NCBI GenBank assembly: GCA_914767715.1
Contig: OU612070.1
Coordinates: 823,501-887,500, forward strand
Origin: Membranipora membranacea
Taxonomy: Eukaryota; Bryozoa; Gymnolaemata; Cheilostomatida; Membraniporidae
Direction: 5' to 3'
DNA length: 64,000 bases
Positions within the stretch are counted from its first letter, which is position 1. Each line of letters opens with the position of its first letter. The notes under the pieces are model-generated. The model did no database searches and was not told where the DNA came from. It saw nothing but the letters and a program-made list of their open reading frames with translations. Below are positions 62,801-64,000 of the stretch, piece after piece. The translations under genes and the position numbers were made by a program.

Positions 62801-62970
62801 ACAGGAGTTGTGGGTTCGGGTCCCACTGGGAGAGGTTTCAAGGTTGATTGTTCCAGCCCCCAGCACCCTCAGGTGTATACCTCTCTTGTATTCCCTTATC
62901 ATTACATACCTACTTGTATTCCCTTCAGCACATTTTCGAGCCGTCTAAAGTTAGGCTGCACAATGTGGTA
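50812..62970 (-). CDS. TARBP1: TARBP1, tRNA Gm18 2'-O-methyltransferase (3' part)
   Basis: SpoU/TrmH-type SPOUT enzyme, the animal counterpart of yeast Trm3, which methylates the ribose of G18 in tRNAs. Twenty-two exons seen: 62970-62910, 62274-62129, 61806-61653, 61249-61014, 60743-60593, 60292-59994, 59596-59462, 59180-59074, 58488-58308, 57987-57826, 57483-57314, 55647-55573, 55353-55116, 54834-54670, 54176-54078, 53861-53671, 53458-53374, 52997-52832, 52586-52404, 52018-51894, 51581-51445, 51001-50812. Phases join, 1151 aa, against about 1621 in human, so roughly the N-terminal 470 aa lie outside. Most is helical-repeat scaffold. The C-terminal SPOUT knot is intact: motif 1 [14 protein letters not shown], motif 2 LVLGNEKEGIP, motif 3 [20 protein letters not shown]. 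The first listed exon is the least certain. Confidence 0.93.
51101..51184. repeat. 20-bp tandem repeat, four copies
   Basis: Unit AATCATAACTCTATCCTGTT repeated at 51101, 51121, 51141 and 51161 with one or two substitutions. It lies in the last TARBP1 intron. Confidence 0.92.
55084..55132 (-). promoter_or_regulatory. Duplicated splice-donor segment in TARBP1
   Basis: A 30-bp tandem duplication (shared ACCTTGATGATATGAGGTA at 55084 and 55114) produces two donors after the same AAG codon: gtcagt after 55116 and gtaagt after 55086. Both keep reading phase, so use of the downstream one adds ten residues ([10 protein letters not shown]). Confidence 0.75.
55692..57061. mobile_element. 1.37-kb foldback element
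   Basis: Almost the whole element is one inverted repeat: arms of about 660 bp, centre near 56376, with a spacer of only a few tens of bases. Outer ends are TTAAGGTAATGTCAAAGACC and its inverse; the TTAA at each edge could be a target duplication or part of the arm. Arm identity is high with scattered substitutions. It sits in the TARBP1 intron 55648-57313. The two mirror-image ORFs at its centre are consequences of the palindrome. Confidence 0.92.
58700..58960 (+). mobile_element. tRNA-derived SINE
   Basis: Strong A box TAGCTCAGTTGG (58708) and B box GGTTCGAATCC (58762), spaced as in a tRNA gene, followed by a non-tRNA body ending in a TTTAATTAACC-rich stretch. The acceptor stem does not pair, so it is a SINE head rather than a functional tRNA. 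In a TARBP1 intron. Confidence 0.8.
62742..62905 (+). mobile_element. tRNA-derived SINE, partial
   Basis: A-box-like GACGCAATTGGTATGCGCG (about 62752) and B box GGTTCGGGTCCC (62813) followed by GC-richer body CCAGCCCCCAGCACCCTCAG. It lies directly next to the predicted TARBP1 exon at 62910-62970. Confidence 0.7.
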
Positions 62971-63118
62971 CTGTAACAAATAAAAATACTGGCTGACAAA
63001 CTTTCCATTGTGTATGTACAATTTGTATATCGGTTTCGAAGAACGATTGAAACAAGGCACACCATGTATAAAATACTATAACTATCCGCTTTAAATTTTG
63101 CAAGCTAGGAATCTGTGG

Positions 63119-63916
63119 AGCTGGGGCTGTATGATACACTCCATCATGTAACATGAGGGGCTGTATGATACACTCCATCATGTAACATGAGGGGCTGTAT
63201 GATACACTCCATCATGTAACATGAGGGGCTGTATGATACGCTCCATCATGTAACATGAGGGGCTGTATGATACACTCCATCATGTAACATGAGGGGCTGT
63301 ATGATACACTCCATCATGTAACATGAGGGGCTGTATGATACGCTCCATCATGTAACCTGAGCGTATCATACAGCCCCTCAGGTTACATGATGGACCGTAT
63401 CATACAGCCCCTCATGTTACATGATGGAGCGTATCATACAGCCCCTCATGTTACATGATGGACCGTATCATACACCCCTTCATGTTACATGATGGAGTGT
63501 ATCATACAGCCCCTCATGTTACATGATGGAGCGTATCATCCAGCCCCTCATGTTACATGATGGAGCGTATCATACAGCCCCTCATGTTACATGATGGAGC
63601 GTATCATACAGCCCATCATGTTACATGATGGAGTGTATCATACAGCCCCTCATGTTACATGATGGACCGTATCATACAGCCCCTCATGTTACATGATGGA
63701 GCGTATCATACAGCCCCTCAGGTTACATGATGGAGCGTATCATACAGCCCCTCATGTTACATGATGGAGTATCTCATACAGCCCCTCAGGTTACATGATG
63801 GACCGTATCATACAGCCCCTCATATTACATGATGGAGCGTATCATACAGCCCCTCATGTTACATGATGGACCGTACATGATGGGCTGTATGATACGCTCC
63901 ATCATGTAACATGAGG
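63119..63916. repeat. 34-bp satellite with two orientation switches
   Basis: Unit GGGGCTGTATGATACACTCC then ATCATGTAACATGA. About seven copies run forward to about 63356, about fifteen run inverted to about 63880, then one forward copy. Variants include cact/cgct and cgta/cgga at fixed sites. It probably lies in a TARBP1 intron since the gene continues past the window edge. Confidence 0.95.
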
Positions 63917-64000
63917 CCAATTGGAGTTCTTACAAGGTTGGTCAGTCAATGCAACTAAACGAAAAAAGGCTGTTAAATAATATATAAAATCATGATCAAG
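63917..64000. other. Window edge, nothing recognised
   Basis: Short AT-rich end. The missing 5' exons of TARBP1 should lie beyond it. Confidence 0.4.

Noticed and set aside
1-64000. CRISPR arrays, bacterial operons or prophage-like systems
   Set aside because: The window is clearly animal nuclear DNA with spliceosomal introns; the tandem arrays have no spacer structure.

Overview
This is a AT-rich, intron-rich nuclear DNA segment from an invertebrate animal. Five conserved animal genes could be rebuilt from splice sites, reading phase and remembered family sequences: pinin (PNN), TRAPPC6, NUP214, a class A GPCR and TARBP1. A GPCR and a nearly full-length NUP214 point to Metazoa; the lineage (sponge, cnidarian, placozoan or other) cannot be settled from the sequence. 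All exon models are by eye, but in each multi-exon gene the exon phases join without a frame break.

Layout. 0.5-1.1 kb: relic of a non-LTR retrotransposon. 1.4-2.4 kb (+): small secreted cysteine-rich protein with a TATA box and poly(A) signal. 2.9-8.1 kb (-): PNN, nine exons. 8.4-11.3 kb (+): TRAPPC6, six exons, head to head with PNN across 327 bp. 12.8-34.4 kb (+): NUP214, 30 exons, about 2073 aa, with a tandemly duplicated exon and a dead antisense LINE in an intron. 35.0-38.5 kb (-): an unrecognised single-pass membrane protein, 504 aa, whose predicted cytoplasmic part carries ten C-x-C-x-x-C motifs. 39.3-49.0 kb (-): class A GPCR, six exons, GPR161-like in several places. 50.8-63.0 kb (-): TARBP1, the tRNA Gm18 2'-O-methyltransferase, last 22 exons; its 5' end lies beyond the window.

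The genes are housekeeping neighbours rather than one pathway: splicing and mRNA deposition (PNN), ER-Golgi tethering (TRAPPC6), mRNA export at the nuclear pore (NUP214) and tRNA methylation (TARBP1), plus two membrane proteins. No operon-like logic is seen except the PNN/TRAPPC6 shared promoter region.

The non-coding part is rich in hairpin-forming DNA: a 1.37 kb foldback element, several other inverted-repeat elements, two 55-77 bp mini-MITEs flanked by perfect 9-bp target duplications, three tRNA-derived SINEs, a 367-bp ATAGT satellite and an 800-bp 34-bp satellite that switches orientation twice. The best candidates for something undescribed are the CxCxxC membrane protein and the 9-bp-TSD mini-MITE family.
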